NCBI RefSeq assembly: GCF_918814575.1
Contig: NZ_CAKKNS010000007.1
Location: 1 to 64,000 of the forward strand
Origin: Periweissella fabaria
GTDB lineage: Bacteria > Bacillota > Bacilli > Lactobacillales > Lactobacillaceae
DNA: 64,000 bases
Direction: 5' to 3'
Shown: positions 56,627 to 64,000 of the stretch, in pieces
Layout: every line of letters begins with the position of its first letter
How positions within the stretch are numbered: the first letter of the stretch is position 1
Notes under the pieces: generated by a model
What the model saw: only the letters and a program-made list of their open reading frames with translations
Told to the model about the DNA's origin: nothing
Databases searched by the model: none
Position numbers and translations under genes: made by a program

Positions 56627-58084
56627 ATGGATGAACTGGTAATTTTGGAAGTGACCGCCTTAATTGTCTTGATCAATACGATTGTTGCGATAATAACTGT
56701 GTTTCACGAAAAGCGTGATATCTCAGCAATTTGGGCATGGCTACTTGTTTTAATTGTTTTTCCAATTATTGGCTTTTTAGTCTATGCCGTTTTTGGTCGT
56801 AAAATTACGGATAAAAAAATATTTAATATGAAATCGCAAATCCGGCTAGGAATTGATAAGATTGTTACTAATCAGGAAGAACGATTAAGTACTAATCAAT
56901 TCACTGGGGCTAAAGAAATTACCAATAGTGCCAAAGAATTAGTGAATATGTTTTTACGAACTGATAAAGCAATTTTAACGGAACAAAATCATGTTGAAAT
57001 TTTTACAGATGGTAAGAAGAAATTTGCTAGTTTGTTTAATGATCTCCAACAGGCCCAACATCATATCAATATTGAATATTTCACTATTCGCGATGATAGT
57101 ACGGGCCGTGAGTTAGTACAAATTCTTGAAGAACGGGCCGCAGCTGGTATACGAGTACGGGTGATTTATGACCAATTTGGTTCACATGGGCGTAATAAAA
57201 AATTATTTAAAAAATTAATTGAGCTCGGTGGTGAAGTCGAACCATTTTTAGCTAGTCGCTTTCAAATTTTAACTTTCCGAGTTAATTTTCGAGATCACCG
57301 GAAATTAGTAGTTATTGATGGCAAAGTAGGTTATATCGGTGGCTTTAACGTTTCTGATCAATATATTGAACCATCTAAAAAATTCGGTTATTGGCGTGAT
57401 ACGCATTTACGAATTCAAGGTGATGGCGTATTAGCGTTACAGTCACGGTTCTTCCTCGATTGGAATGCAACGCATAAATCAACCCGAGTTGAATTTGATG
57501 ATAGCTACTTTCCAAAAACGACAGTAACTAATGGCTCAACCGCGATGCAAATTGTTTCTTCAGGACCAGATAGTGATTTACAACAAATTAAGCGTGGTTA
57601 TATGCAAATGATTGCGACCGCTCGAAAATCAATATTAATTCAAACCCCCTATTTTATTCCTGATAGTGGGATGTTAGAAGTTATTCAAAATGCAGCCTTG
57701 TCAGGAATTGATGTTCATTTGATGATTCCAAGTATGCCTGATCATCCATTTGTGTATCAGGCCACTAAATATTATGCTAACGAAATTTTGCAATGTGGTG
57801 CAAGTGTATCAACTTATAATGGTGGCTTCTTGCATGCCAAAGTGTTAGTTATCGATGGTAAAATGGCATCAGTTGGGTCAGCTAATTTTGATATTCGGTC
57901 ATTTAGGCTCAACTTTGAGGGTAATGCGTTTATGTATGATAAGAAAGTAGCGCAAGAATTACAAAATATTTTTAACGAAGATTTGAAGAAATGTACTGCA
58001 TTGACATTACAAGATTTTTTAAATCAATCATTGTGGCAAAGCTTTAAACAACGCTTTAGTCGGTTATTAAGTCCGATTTTATAA
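56627..58084 (+). CDS. cls: Cardiolipin synthase
   Basis: Cls condenses two phosphatidylglycerols into cardiolipin at the membrane. The 485-aa protein has two N-terminal membrane helices (about residues 5-25 and 36-58) and two PLD active sites: DHRKLVVIDGKVGYIGGFNVSD (about residues 223-244) and LHAKVLVIDGKMASVGSANFD (about 402-422), each with H-x-K and the downstream Asp. It makes functional sense near pgsA (5 kb downstream), which supplies phosphatidylglycerol phosphate. GGGGGA precedes the ATG. Confidence 0.95.
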   Translation: MDELVILEVTALIVLINTIVAIITVFHEKRDISAIWAWLLVLIVFPIIGFLVYAVFGRKITDKKIFNMKSQIRLGIDKIVTNQEERLSTNQFTGAKEITNSAKELVNMFLRTDKAILTEQNHVEIFTDGKKKFASLFNDLQQAQHHINIEYFTIRDDSTGRELVQILEERAAAGIRVRVIYDQFGSHGRNKKLFKKLIELGGEVEPFLASRFQILTFRVNFRDHRKLVVIDGKVGYIGGFNVSDQYIEPSKKFGYWRDTHLRIQGDGVLALQSRFFLDWNATHKSTRVEFDDSYFPKTTVTNGSTAMQIVSSGPDSDLQQIKRGYMQMIATARKSILIQTPYFIPDSGMLEVIQNAALSGIDVHLMIPSMPDHPFVYQATKYYANEILQCGASVSTYNGGFLHAKVLVIDGKMASVGSANFDIRSFRLNFEGNAFMYDKKVAQELQNIFNEDLKKCTALTLQDFLNQSLWQSFKQRFSRLLSPIL

Positions 58085-58117
58085 ATTATTCTAAATTAAG
58101 AAACCGAGGATTCAGTA

Positions 58118-59383
58118 TTGGATTTTGTATTACACGAAGGGGTTCGGCTCCATGTTTTGCCGAATCAACAATTTAAAACAACACAAATAGTAGTGAATTT
58201 AACAACTAAACATCAACAGGCAACCATAACAAAACGCTCATTACTAGCTAATATTTTAGAATTAGGTACGGAAAAATATCCTGATCAAACTAAAATTGCC
58301 CAAAAATTAGCCAGTATGTATGGTGCGACTTTTGGAACTGATTTACAAAAATACGGTCAATTACATAGCTTTCGCTTTATGATGCGTATTGTGAATGAAA
58401 AATTTTTGCAATCACCTGATAATTTAATGGATGATGCAGTGGCTTTTTTACAGGAAGCAATTTTTAATCCGCGAACCGTTAATGATCAATTTGTTGAAGA
58501 TGTCTTCACACGCGAGAAAGAAAATATGCAAGCCGATTTTGAAGCATTGATTGATGACAAGCAAAGTTATGCCAATAATCAATTAGCGCAATTATATTTT
58601 CAAAATGAAATGGCGATTCCTAGTTATGGTCAAATTAGTGACTTAGAGCCACTAACGGCATCAAGTTTATATCAATATTATCAAACGATGTTAGCTGAGG
58701 ATTTAATCGATATTTTTGTGATAGGGGATGTTGATGAGCAAACAGTCAAACAATTATTTGAACAATTACCATTTACACCACGACCAGTGATTGATATTCA
58801 ATTAAATTATCAACAACCTTTAAAAACTAGTATTACTGAAAAAATAGAACATCAAGCAATTAAGCAAGCAAAGTTGAACATGGCTTTTCAAATTCCACAT
58901 CAAAATGCACAAGTTGAACGTTATGCAGCAATTGTCCTAAATGCCTTATTGGGTGGTTATCCGTTATCTAAGTTATTTGTTAATGTACGAGAAAAAGCAA
59001 GTTTAGCCTACTATGCCCAAAGCGGTGTTAGTTTAGCAACACAAACGTTAACGGTGCAAACAGGGATTAAAAGTACCGATCTTTCTCGAGTAATTGCGCT
59101 TGTTAAGGCACAAATCGAGGCGATTCAAGCAGGAGATTTCACAGATGATGAACTTGCGCAAATTATTGCTTATTTGACTAATTCTTTTGAGGCCTCATTA
59201 GATTCACCACGTTCAATTGTTGAACGTGCTACGGTTCAAGCGCTAAGTAATAAAGTGACAGAACCAGCCCAATGGGTGGCTAATTTAGAAGAAGTAACAC
59301 GCACAGATGTAATTGCTTTGGCTAAAAAAATCAAGTTACAAGCGATATTTGCATTGGTGGAGGAAAACTATGAAGCAAATTAA
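58118..59383 (+). CDS. M16-family peptidase-like protein (YfmF/YmfF type)
   Basis: The 421-aa protein has the M16 peptidase fold but lacks the HxxEH zinc motif; the corresponding segment reads LANILELGTEKYPDQTKIAQKL. It is therefore probably the non-catalytic half of a heterodimer with the next gene product. The second domain (LNMAFQIPHQNAQVERYAAIVLNALLGG, about residues 247-275, and SLAYYAQSGVS) is normal. The start is TTG 58118 behind CGAGGA. It overlaps the next gene by 14 bp. Confidence 0.9.
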   Translation: MDFVLHEGVRLHVLPNQQFKTTQIVVNLTTKHQQATITKRSLLANILELGTEKYPDQTKIAQKLASMYGATFGTDLQKYGQLHSFRFMMRIVNEKFLQSPDNLMDDAVAFLQEAIFNPRTVNDQFVEDVFTREKENMQADFEALIDDKQSYANNQLAQLYFQNEMAIPSYGQISDLEPLTASSLYQYYQTMLAEDLIDIFVIGDVDEQTVKQLFEQLPFTPRPVIDIQLNYQQPLKTSITEKIEHQAIKQAKLNMAFQIPHQNAQVERYAAIVLNALLGGYPLSKLFVNVREKASLAYYAQSGVSLATQTLTVQTGIKSTDLSRVIALVKAQIEAIQAGDFTDDELAQIIAYLTNSFEASLDSPRSIVERATVQALSNKVTEPAQWVANLEEVTRTDVIALAKKIKLQAIFALVEENYEAN

Positions 59384-60674
59384 TTATCCAAATTTGGAAG
59401 AGACGCTCTATACTAAACAATTGACCAATGGGTTAACGGTTAATTTGTTACCTAAAAAGGGCTTTCACAAAACCTATGCTGTTATTACAACTGATTTTGG
59501 CGCGTTAGACTTGAACTTTGTACCAATCGATAGTGATAAGATGCAAACTATGCCTGCCGGAATCGCCCACTTTTTAGAACATAAGTTATTTGAAAAGGCT
59601 GATTACGATGCGTTTGCCTTGTTTGGAAAATATGGTGCAAATGCGAATGCTTATACAAGTTTTACACGGACAAGCTATTTATTTTCAACAACGCGCCGTT
59701 TACATGATAATCTTGATGTTTTATTGGATTTTGTCCAAGACCCATATTTCTCAGCAGAATCCGTTGCTAAAGAGCAAGGTATTATTGGTCAAGAGATTCA
59801 AATGTATGCTGATGAACCAAATTGGCAAGTTTATACTAATTTATTAGGGGCAATGTATCCACAACAAGCTTTAAGTGAAGATATTGCTGGGACAGTACCT
59901 TCAATTAGTGAAATTACAGCTGAAATGCTTTATACAAATTATCGGACATTTTATCAACCTAGTAATATGAATTTATTTATTGTTGGTAATTTTGATGTAA
60001 CTGAAACACTGGCTTGGATTGAAGCTAATCAAGACCGAAAATCTTTTGCGTCTAGTCAACCAATTCAACGTGGTGCGAATGTAATTGAAAATGATGTTGT
60101 TCCCGAGGTGGTATTAGAATTGAATGTACAACGACCAAAAGTGGCAATTGGGATTCGTGGCTATGATCAATTACCTGCGGGGGTTGCGGGATTAAAATAT
60201 AGTTTAGCGATTAGTTTGGCCTTTGATTTATTATTTGGTGATACTGGTAATTATTACCAACAGTTGTACAATGATGGCGTGATTGATGATAGTTTTAGCT
60301 ATGATTTTGAAGCCCAACGTGATTTTCACTTTGCAACAATTAGTAGTGAAACTCAGCAAGCTGAACGTTTTAAAGATACTATGCTGGATATTTTAGCGCA
60401 TGCGATACCAGAATTAACAGCGGTTGCGGATAATTTTGAATTGATAAAAAAAGAAGCGCTGGGGAGTAATTTAGGGATGCTAAATTCATTAGAAGCGATT
60501 GCAAACCAATATGATGGTGACTTGTTTGATGGGGCTAATTTATTAGATGAAGTTGGTTTACTTGAAGATTTGACATTTACTGATATCCTTAATTACTTTA
60601 AAATATTCATTGATGCGAGTCAGGTTACAACCGTTACGGTTCAACCAAAGCAAGCATTAGCTGAGGACGAATAA
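59370..60674 (+). CDS. M16-family zinc peptidase (YmfH type)
   Basis: This is the catalytic partner of the preceding protein. The 434 aa include the inverted zinc motif HFLEHKLFE (about residues 63-71) and the downstream Glu region GIIGQEIQMYADEPNW. The second, inactive-type domain is in the C-terminal half. ATG 59370 follows GGAGGAAAA; the longer frame from 59313 lies inside the upstream gene and is rejected. The pair sits beside rodZ-like, pgsA, cinA and recA genes as in many lactobacilli. The substrate is unknown. Confidence 0.93.
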   Translation: MKQINYPNLEETLYTKQLTNGLTVNLLPKKGFHKTYAVITTDFGALDLNFVPIDSDKMQTMPAGIAHFLEHKLFEKADYDAFALFGKYGANANAYTSFTRTSYLFSTTRRLHDNLDVLLDFVQDPYFSAESVAKEQGIIGQEIQMYADEPNWQVYTNLLGAMYPQQALSEDIAGTVPSISEITAEMLYTNYRTFYQPSNMNLFIVGNFDVTETLAWIEANQDRKSFASSQPIQRGANVIENDVVPEVVLELNVQRPKVAIGIRGYDQLPAGVAGLKYSLAISLAFDLLFGDTGNYYQQLYNDGVIDDSFSYDFEAQRDFHFATISSETQQAERFKDTMLDILAHAIPELTAVADNFELIKKEALGSNLGMLNSLEAIANQYDGDLFDGANLLDEVGLLEDLTFTDILNYFKIFIDASQVTTVTVQPKQALAEDE

Positions 60675-60774
60675 ATTAGTTGGTCAAAGTATAAAATCGC
60701 CACTAAATGAATAAAAAAATTATGCTATACTAAATTGTATATATAAGTAGATCAGTATGGAGAAATGTGTAGAC

Positions 60775-61713
60775 ATGAGTGAAGAACGCAATATTGAAAT
60801 CGGGGAAAAGCTACGGGCAGCCCGTTTGGCAAAAGGATTTACATTGGATGATATCCAAAAAAGTACCAAAATTCAAAAACGGTATTTAAATGCTATTGAA
60901 AATGGTGATTTTGAGCAATTACCTGGAGATTTTTATGTCCGCGCTTTTACAAAGCAATTTGCCCAAGCGGTGGGAATTGATGCGGACGAACTTTTAGTTA
61001 ATGCACCCAAAGAAGTTATTGAACCAACGACAGATCTAAGTAATTCACGCACTGATTTGGATAATGTAACGCGTACAGGGATGGACACTGAGCCTTCCAA
61101 GGCGGATAAAATTCAATCATTTGTTCCAAAGGTAATTATTGGGTTATTAGTTGTGGTTGTTTTAGTAGTAATTTGGGTAATTGCTAATTCCCTTTCAACT
61201 AAAACTAATAGTCAACAAAATGCAGATAACTCATCAGTTTCTGTCTCAAGTTCGAAAGTAAATAAAGCAGACAAAATTGCTGATAGTTCATCAAAAGCAT
61301 CATCTAAGAAAAAGGCAGCGCCTAAGGACAAAGATAAAGATAAGTCAGCTGATAAGGATAAAGAACTTAAAATTGCTGATGGTCAAGTTAATGGCTCAGC
61401 AACCAGCTTTGCTGTTAGTGGTGCTGATGCAGTAAGTAAAGCACACACAATTGTTATCAGTACAAAGAATCGCACATGGCTTACAGTTTTAGTTAACGGA
61501 TCAAATGTCTATAACCAAATTTTAGAAGCCGGCGATTCAAAATCAGTCGATTTACCAGCTAATACAACCGATGTAAAAGTAACGTCTGGATTTGCAACTG
61601 GTACTAGTATTCAATTAGATAAGCAAGATGTTAATATTCCTGCCAACTCTAGTTTAACACGTAACTACAATTTCACTTTTGCCGCTGGCAGTGACTCAAA
61701 GGGTGATAATTAA
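60775..61713 (+). CDS. RodZ-like membrane HTH protein (YmfM)
   Basis: The 312-aa protein has an N-terminal Xre-type helix-turn-helix (IGEKLRAARLAKGFTLDDIQKSTKIQKRYLNAIENGDFEQLPG, residues about 6-48) and one membrane helix (about 117-140, VIIGLLVVVVLVVIWVIAN). A long Ser/Lys/Asp low-complexity spacer (about 142-200) and an outer DUF4115-like domain (about 202-312) follow. The layout matches RodZ-type cell-shape proteins, which bind MreB in rods. GGAG lies 12 bases before ATG 60775. pgsA starts two bases after the stop. Confidence 0.9.
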   Translation: MSEERNIEIGEKLRAARLAKGFTLDDIQKSTKIQKRYLNAIENGDFEQLPGDFYVRAFTKQFAQAVGIDADELLVNAPKEVIEPTTDLSNSRTDLDNVTRTGMDTEPSKADKIQSFVPKVIIGLLVVVVLVVIWVIANSLSTKTNSQQNADNSSVSVSSSKVNKADKIADSSSKASSKKKAAPKDKDKDKSADKDKELKIADGQVNGSATSFAVSGADAVSKAHTIVISTKNRTWLTVLVNGSNVYNQILEAGDSKSVDLPANTTDVKVTSGFATGTSIQLDKQDVNIPANSSLTRNYNFTFAAGSDSKGDN

Positions 61714-61714
61714 T

Positions 61715-62299
61715 ATGAATTTACCAAATAAATTAACTGTTTTTCGAATTTTTTTAATTCCTATTTTTATTTTATTGCTTGTGATACCATCACTTGGAAC
61801 CATTAATTTTCTTGGTGCGCCGGCGACATCGGTTAATCAAGTGATTGCTGGTCTGGTCTTTATCGTGGCCTCATTAACTGATTTACTCGATGGAAAAATT
61901 GCGCGTGCACGGAAATTGGTCACTAACTTTGGTAAGTTTGCTGATCCATTAGCGGATAAGTTACTTGTGATGACGGCGTTGATTTTTTTAGTTCAATTTG
62001 GCAAAGCAAGTGCTTGGATGATTTCGATTATTGTTATTCGGGAATTAGCAGTAACTGGGCTACGCTTGTTAATTGTTGAAAATAACGGCCAAGTAATGGC
62101 TGCTGCTTACCCAGGTAAAATTAAGACAACTACGCAAATGATCGCAATTATCTTATTTTACTTTAATAACGCATTTTTCAATCCAATGGGTGTACCAATG
62201 GCGGAAATTATGCTTTGGATTGCCTTATTCTTTACGGTATATTCTGGATTAGATTACTTCATCCAAAACCGTAGTGTTTTTAGCGATGGCTTTAAATAA
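61715..62299 (+). CDS. pgsA: CDP-diacylglycerol-glycerol-3-phosphate 3-phosphatidyltransferase
   Basis: PgsA makes phosphatidylglycerol phosphate. The 194-aa integral membrane protein begins MNLPNKLTVFRIFLIPIFIL and carries the CDP-alcohol transferase signature D-x2-DG-x2-AR-x8-G-x3-D-x3-D (TDLLDGKIARARKLVTNFGK then FADPLADK, about residues 61-88). About five to six membrane helices are predicted. The start at 61715 follows AAAGGGTG; a longer frame from 61679 overlaps the upstream gene. A strong terminator follows. Confidence 0.96.
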   Translation: MNLPNKLTVFRIFLIPIFILLLVIPSLGTINFLGAPATSVNQVIAGLVFIVASLTDLLDGKIARARKLVTNFGKFADPLADKLLVMTALIFLVQFGKASAWMISIIVIRELAVTGLRLLIVENNGQVMAAAYPGKIKTTTQMIAIILFYFNNAFFNPMGVPMAEIMLWIALFFTVYSGLDYFIQNRSVFSDGFK

Positions 62300-62307
62300 T
62301 TAAATAA

Positions 62308-62354
62308 AAAACGTTAGCATCCTTGAATTATTCAATTATGCTAACGTTTTTTTA
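62308..62354 (+). terminator. pgsA terminator
   Basis: AAAAACGTTAGCAT/ATGCTAACGTTTTT with an AT-rich loop and T-run. Confidence 0.92.
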
Positions 62355-62435
62355 TGTTTTTAGTTACATTTTTTGCTAAAATTAAGAGCATAATATAGAT
62401 GGAATTCGTAGAGTATTCCATGAAGGAGGTCAAAG

Positions 62436-63698
62436 ATGCAGGCAGAAATAATTGCAGTAGGAACAGAGATTCTATTGGGACAAATTACTGACACTAACAG
62501 TCCCCTAGTTGCACGCTTATTGGCAACTTTGGACATTGATACGTATTATCAAACCGTTGTTGGTGACAACCGTGAGCGTTTATTATCCGCATTAGAGATT
62601 GCTAGTGAACGGGCTGATTTAATTATTACGATTGGTGGTTTAGGACCAACTCCTGATGATTTAACAAAGCAAACAGTATCAGAGTTTGTTAAGCAAACAT
62701 TGATTGAAGATCAACCAGCTTTGGACAAAATCCTGGATTACCATCAACGAACGCAACGGCCAATGTCAATTAATAATCGACTACAAGCATTATATATGGC
62801 TGATGGCCAACCGCTGCTCAATGAAACTGGTTTTGCCGTGGGGTGCTTTTATCAAAATCCCAATGGGCCTGATGTCTTGTTATTACCCGGACCTCCTTGG
62901 GAATTAGAGCCAATGCTAGTTAAACACGCTTTACCGGTACTTGCAGAAAATTATCAACAATCTGGCGTATTATTCTCTAGAGTGTTACGTTTTTATGGAA
63001 TTGGTGAATCACGTTTAGTAACGCAATTAGCAAATTTAATTGAAAATCAAACGAACCCAACAGTGGCCCCGTATGCCAAAGCACATGAAGTAACCTTACG
63101 GATTACCGCACAAGCTAAAACTACGGATGCAGCTATTAAATTAATCGATGAGATGGAAGCAGACATTATGGCTGAGGTGGGCGACTACTTTTATGGGTAT
63201 GGTGATGATTTTTCATTAGAAGAGTGTGTAGGTGATTTGTTGATTAATAGTAATTTACATATTACTGCAGCAGAAAGTATGACCTCTGGATTGTTTCAAA
63301 GTACGCTTGGAAAAGTTGCCGGTATTTCACAAGTATTTGATGGTGGTTTAGTAACATACTCCCCAGCAACTAAAATAGCTTTACTTGATGTTGACCCAGA
63401 AGTTATTGAAGAACATGGGGTTGTTAGTGAAGCAACAGCTTGTGCAATGGCGGTAGGTGCTCAAAAAAAATTAGGTGCCGATATTGCAATTAGCTTTACT
63501 GGTGTTGCCTCTGGTGAATTAGAAGGCCATGAAGCCGGGACGGTTTGGATTGGTATTGCATTTGAAGATGATCCCGTCCAAGCTTTCTTATACCATTTTG
63601 GAACGGAACGGCAAAAAAATCGTGAACGGGCTGTGATGGCTGGTCTGGATTTAATTCGGCGCACAATTCTAGGTTTACCAAGCGTGGAATATAAATAA
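62436..63698 (+). CDS. cinA: CinA, competence/damage-inducible protein (NMN deamidase type)
   Basis: The 420-aa protein has an N-terminal MoCF-like domain (EIIAVGTEILLGQITDTNSP, TIGGLGPTPDDLTKQTV) with COG1058-type ADP-ribose pyrophosphatase features. The C-terminal CinA domain (about residues 260-410) has TAAESMTSGLFQSTLGKVAG and FTGVASGELEGHEAGTVWIGI, and in other bacteria deamidates nicotinamide mononucleotide. It lies directly before recA, as in streptococci, where the two are co-induced in competence. AAGGAGG precedes the ATG. Confidence 0.95.
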   Translation: MQAEIIAVGTEILLGQITDTNSPLVARLLATLDIDTYYQTVVGDNRERLLSALEIASERADLIITIGGLGPTPDDLTKQTVSEFVKQTLIEDQPALDKILDYHQRTQRPMSINNRLQALYMADGQPLLNETGFAVGCFYQNPNGPDVLLLPGPPWELEPMLVKHALPVLAENYQQSGVLFSRVLRFYGIGESRLVTQLANLIENQTNPTVAPYAKAHEVTLRITAQAKTTDAAIKLIDEMEADIMAEVGDYFYGYGDDFSLEECVGDLLINSNLHITAAESMTSGLFQSTLGKVAGISQVFDGGLVTYSPATKIALLDVDPEVIEEHGVVSEATACAMAVGAQKKLGADIAISFTGVASGELEGHEAGTVWIGIAFEDDPVQAFLYHFGTERQKNRERAVMAGLDLIRRTILGLPSVEYK

Positions 63699-63747
63699 AA
63701 ACATTTGTTCGTTTTAACTTGCGTTTTGCCGAACATAACGGTAAGAT
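63698..63747 (+). promoter_or_regulatory. recA promoter with a LexA-box-like sequence
   Basis: AAAACATTTGTTCG (63698-63711) fits the Gram-positive LexA/DinR box CGAACATATGTTCG at 11 of 14 positions. A separate half CGAACATA follows at 63730-63737. The core promoter is TTGCGT (63719-63724)-N17-TAAGAT (63742-63747), so the second half lies in its spacer. Confidence 0.5.
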
Positions 63748-63784
63748 AACTATATTGAAAAAGTAGTGAATGGAGGAACCACTT

Positions 63785-64000
63785 TTGGCTGATGAACGTA
63801 AAGCAGCGCTTGATGCTGCACTTAAGAAAATCGAAAAGAACTTTGGGAAAGGTTCAATTATGCGTTTGGGTGAAAATGCACAAACACAGATTTCTACAGT
63901 ACCATCTGGTTCATTGAAACTTGATATTGCTTTGGGAGTCGGTGGCTATCCAAAGGGGCGAATTATTGAAATATACGGGCCAGAATCATCTGGTAAGACA
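63785..64000 (+). CDS. recA: Recombinase RecA, N-terminal part (cut by window end)
   Basis: RecA catalyses strand exchange and drives the SOS response. Only 72 codons are inside the window: the family start [20 protein letters not shown], then [30 protein letters not shown] and the Walker [11 protein letters not shown], which ends at the window edge. The start is TTG 63785, eight bases after GGAGG. It follows cinA with a promoter of its own. Confidence 0.97.
   Translation, partial: MADERKAALDAALKKIEKNFGKGSIMRLGENAQTQISTVPSGSLKLDIALGVGGYPKGRIIEIYGPESSGKT

Noticed and set aside
58118-59383. Broken M16 peptidase because the zinc motif is missing
   Set aside because: The non-catalytic partner in YmfF/YmfH-type pairs normally lacks the motif, and the gene is intact and coupled to the catalytic one.

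Overview
The window is a low-GC Firmicutes chromosome segment, most likely from a heterofermentative lactic acid bacterium of the family Lactobacillaceae (Weissella/Leuconostoc-like). The evidence is the gene order (ydiF-rex-groESL; tmk-darA-holB-yabA-rsmI; tsaB-rimI-tsaD; pcrA-ligA-camS; M16 pair-rodZ-like-pgsA-cinA-recA), a KxYKxGKxW-type secreted protein, and a D-Ala ligase with the Phe active-site residue of the D-Ala-D-Lac enzymes of vancomycin-resistant leuconostocs and lactobacilli. The genus is inference.

Layout. 1-13.4 kb is conserved core: the end of an rRNA operon with tRNA-Asn; an ABC-F ATPase; rex; groESL with both a CtsR box and a CIRCE operator; the tmk/darA/holB/yabA/rsmI/thioesterase run; the t6A-modification genes tsaB and tsaD with two acetyltransferases; an alpha-carbonic anhydrase; and tRNA-Arg(CCG). 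13.37-25.42 kb is a 12.03-kb integrative element inserted in the 3' end of that tRNA gene (21-bp att repeats). From its right end it carries a tyrosine integrase broken by an in-frame TGA, a CI-like repressor divergent from a Cro-like gene over three operators, small DNA-binding proteins, a primase and an SF3 helicase, an AbiF-type HEPN protein preceded by a small stem-loop RNA, and about 4.6 kb that is largely non-coding and very rich in repeats. The order resembles Gram-positive phage-inducible chromosomal islands, but no capsid or terminase gene is visible.

25.4-30.3 kb: ezrA, a cold-shock-like/NERD fusion, a small conserved protein, tRNA-Val and murB. 30.3-33.6 kb is an accessory cassette with an IS3-family remnant and an 879-aa secreted repeat protein with a papain-like (C39-like) C-terminus; it lies between two 16-bp direct repeats, one of which forms part of an intact terminator. 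33.7-50.5 kb: CPA1 antiporter, exonuclease, acetyltransferase, tsaE, mscL, HAD phosphatase, CPBP protease, PLD-helicase-DUF3427 protein, pcrA, ligA, camS and pgi. 50.5-64 kb: tRNA-Glu(CTC), a HAD-containing protein, recX, ntdP, a GT2 glycosyltransferase, ddl, cls, two M16 peptidases, a RodZ-like protein, pgsA, cinA and the start of recA.

The least ordinary material is the non-coding left half of the element. It has a nine-unit array with 34-bp period in which each unit carries its own duplicated 10-mer, mirrored GGAACA clusters at the two ends, hairpins with different stems but a common seven-base loop, a candidate countertranscribed RNA ahead of the primase gene, and the AbiF leader RNA. Together these suggest a small element that controls its replication and mobility with many DNA and RNA sites and carries an RNA-linked abortive-infection gene, and whose integrase is now probably dead.
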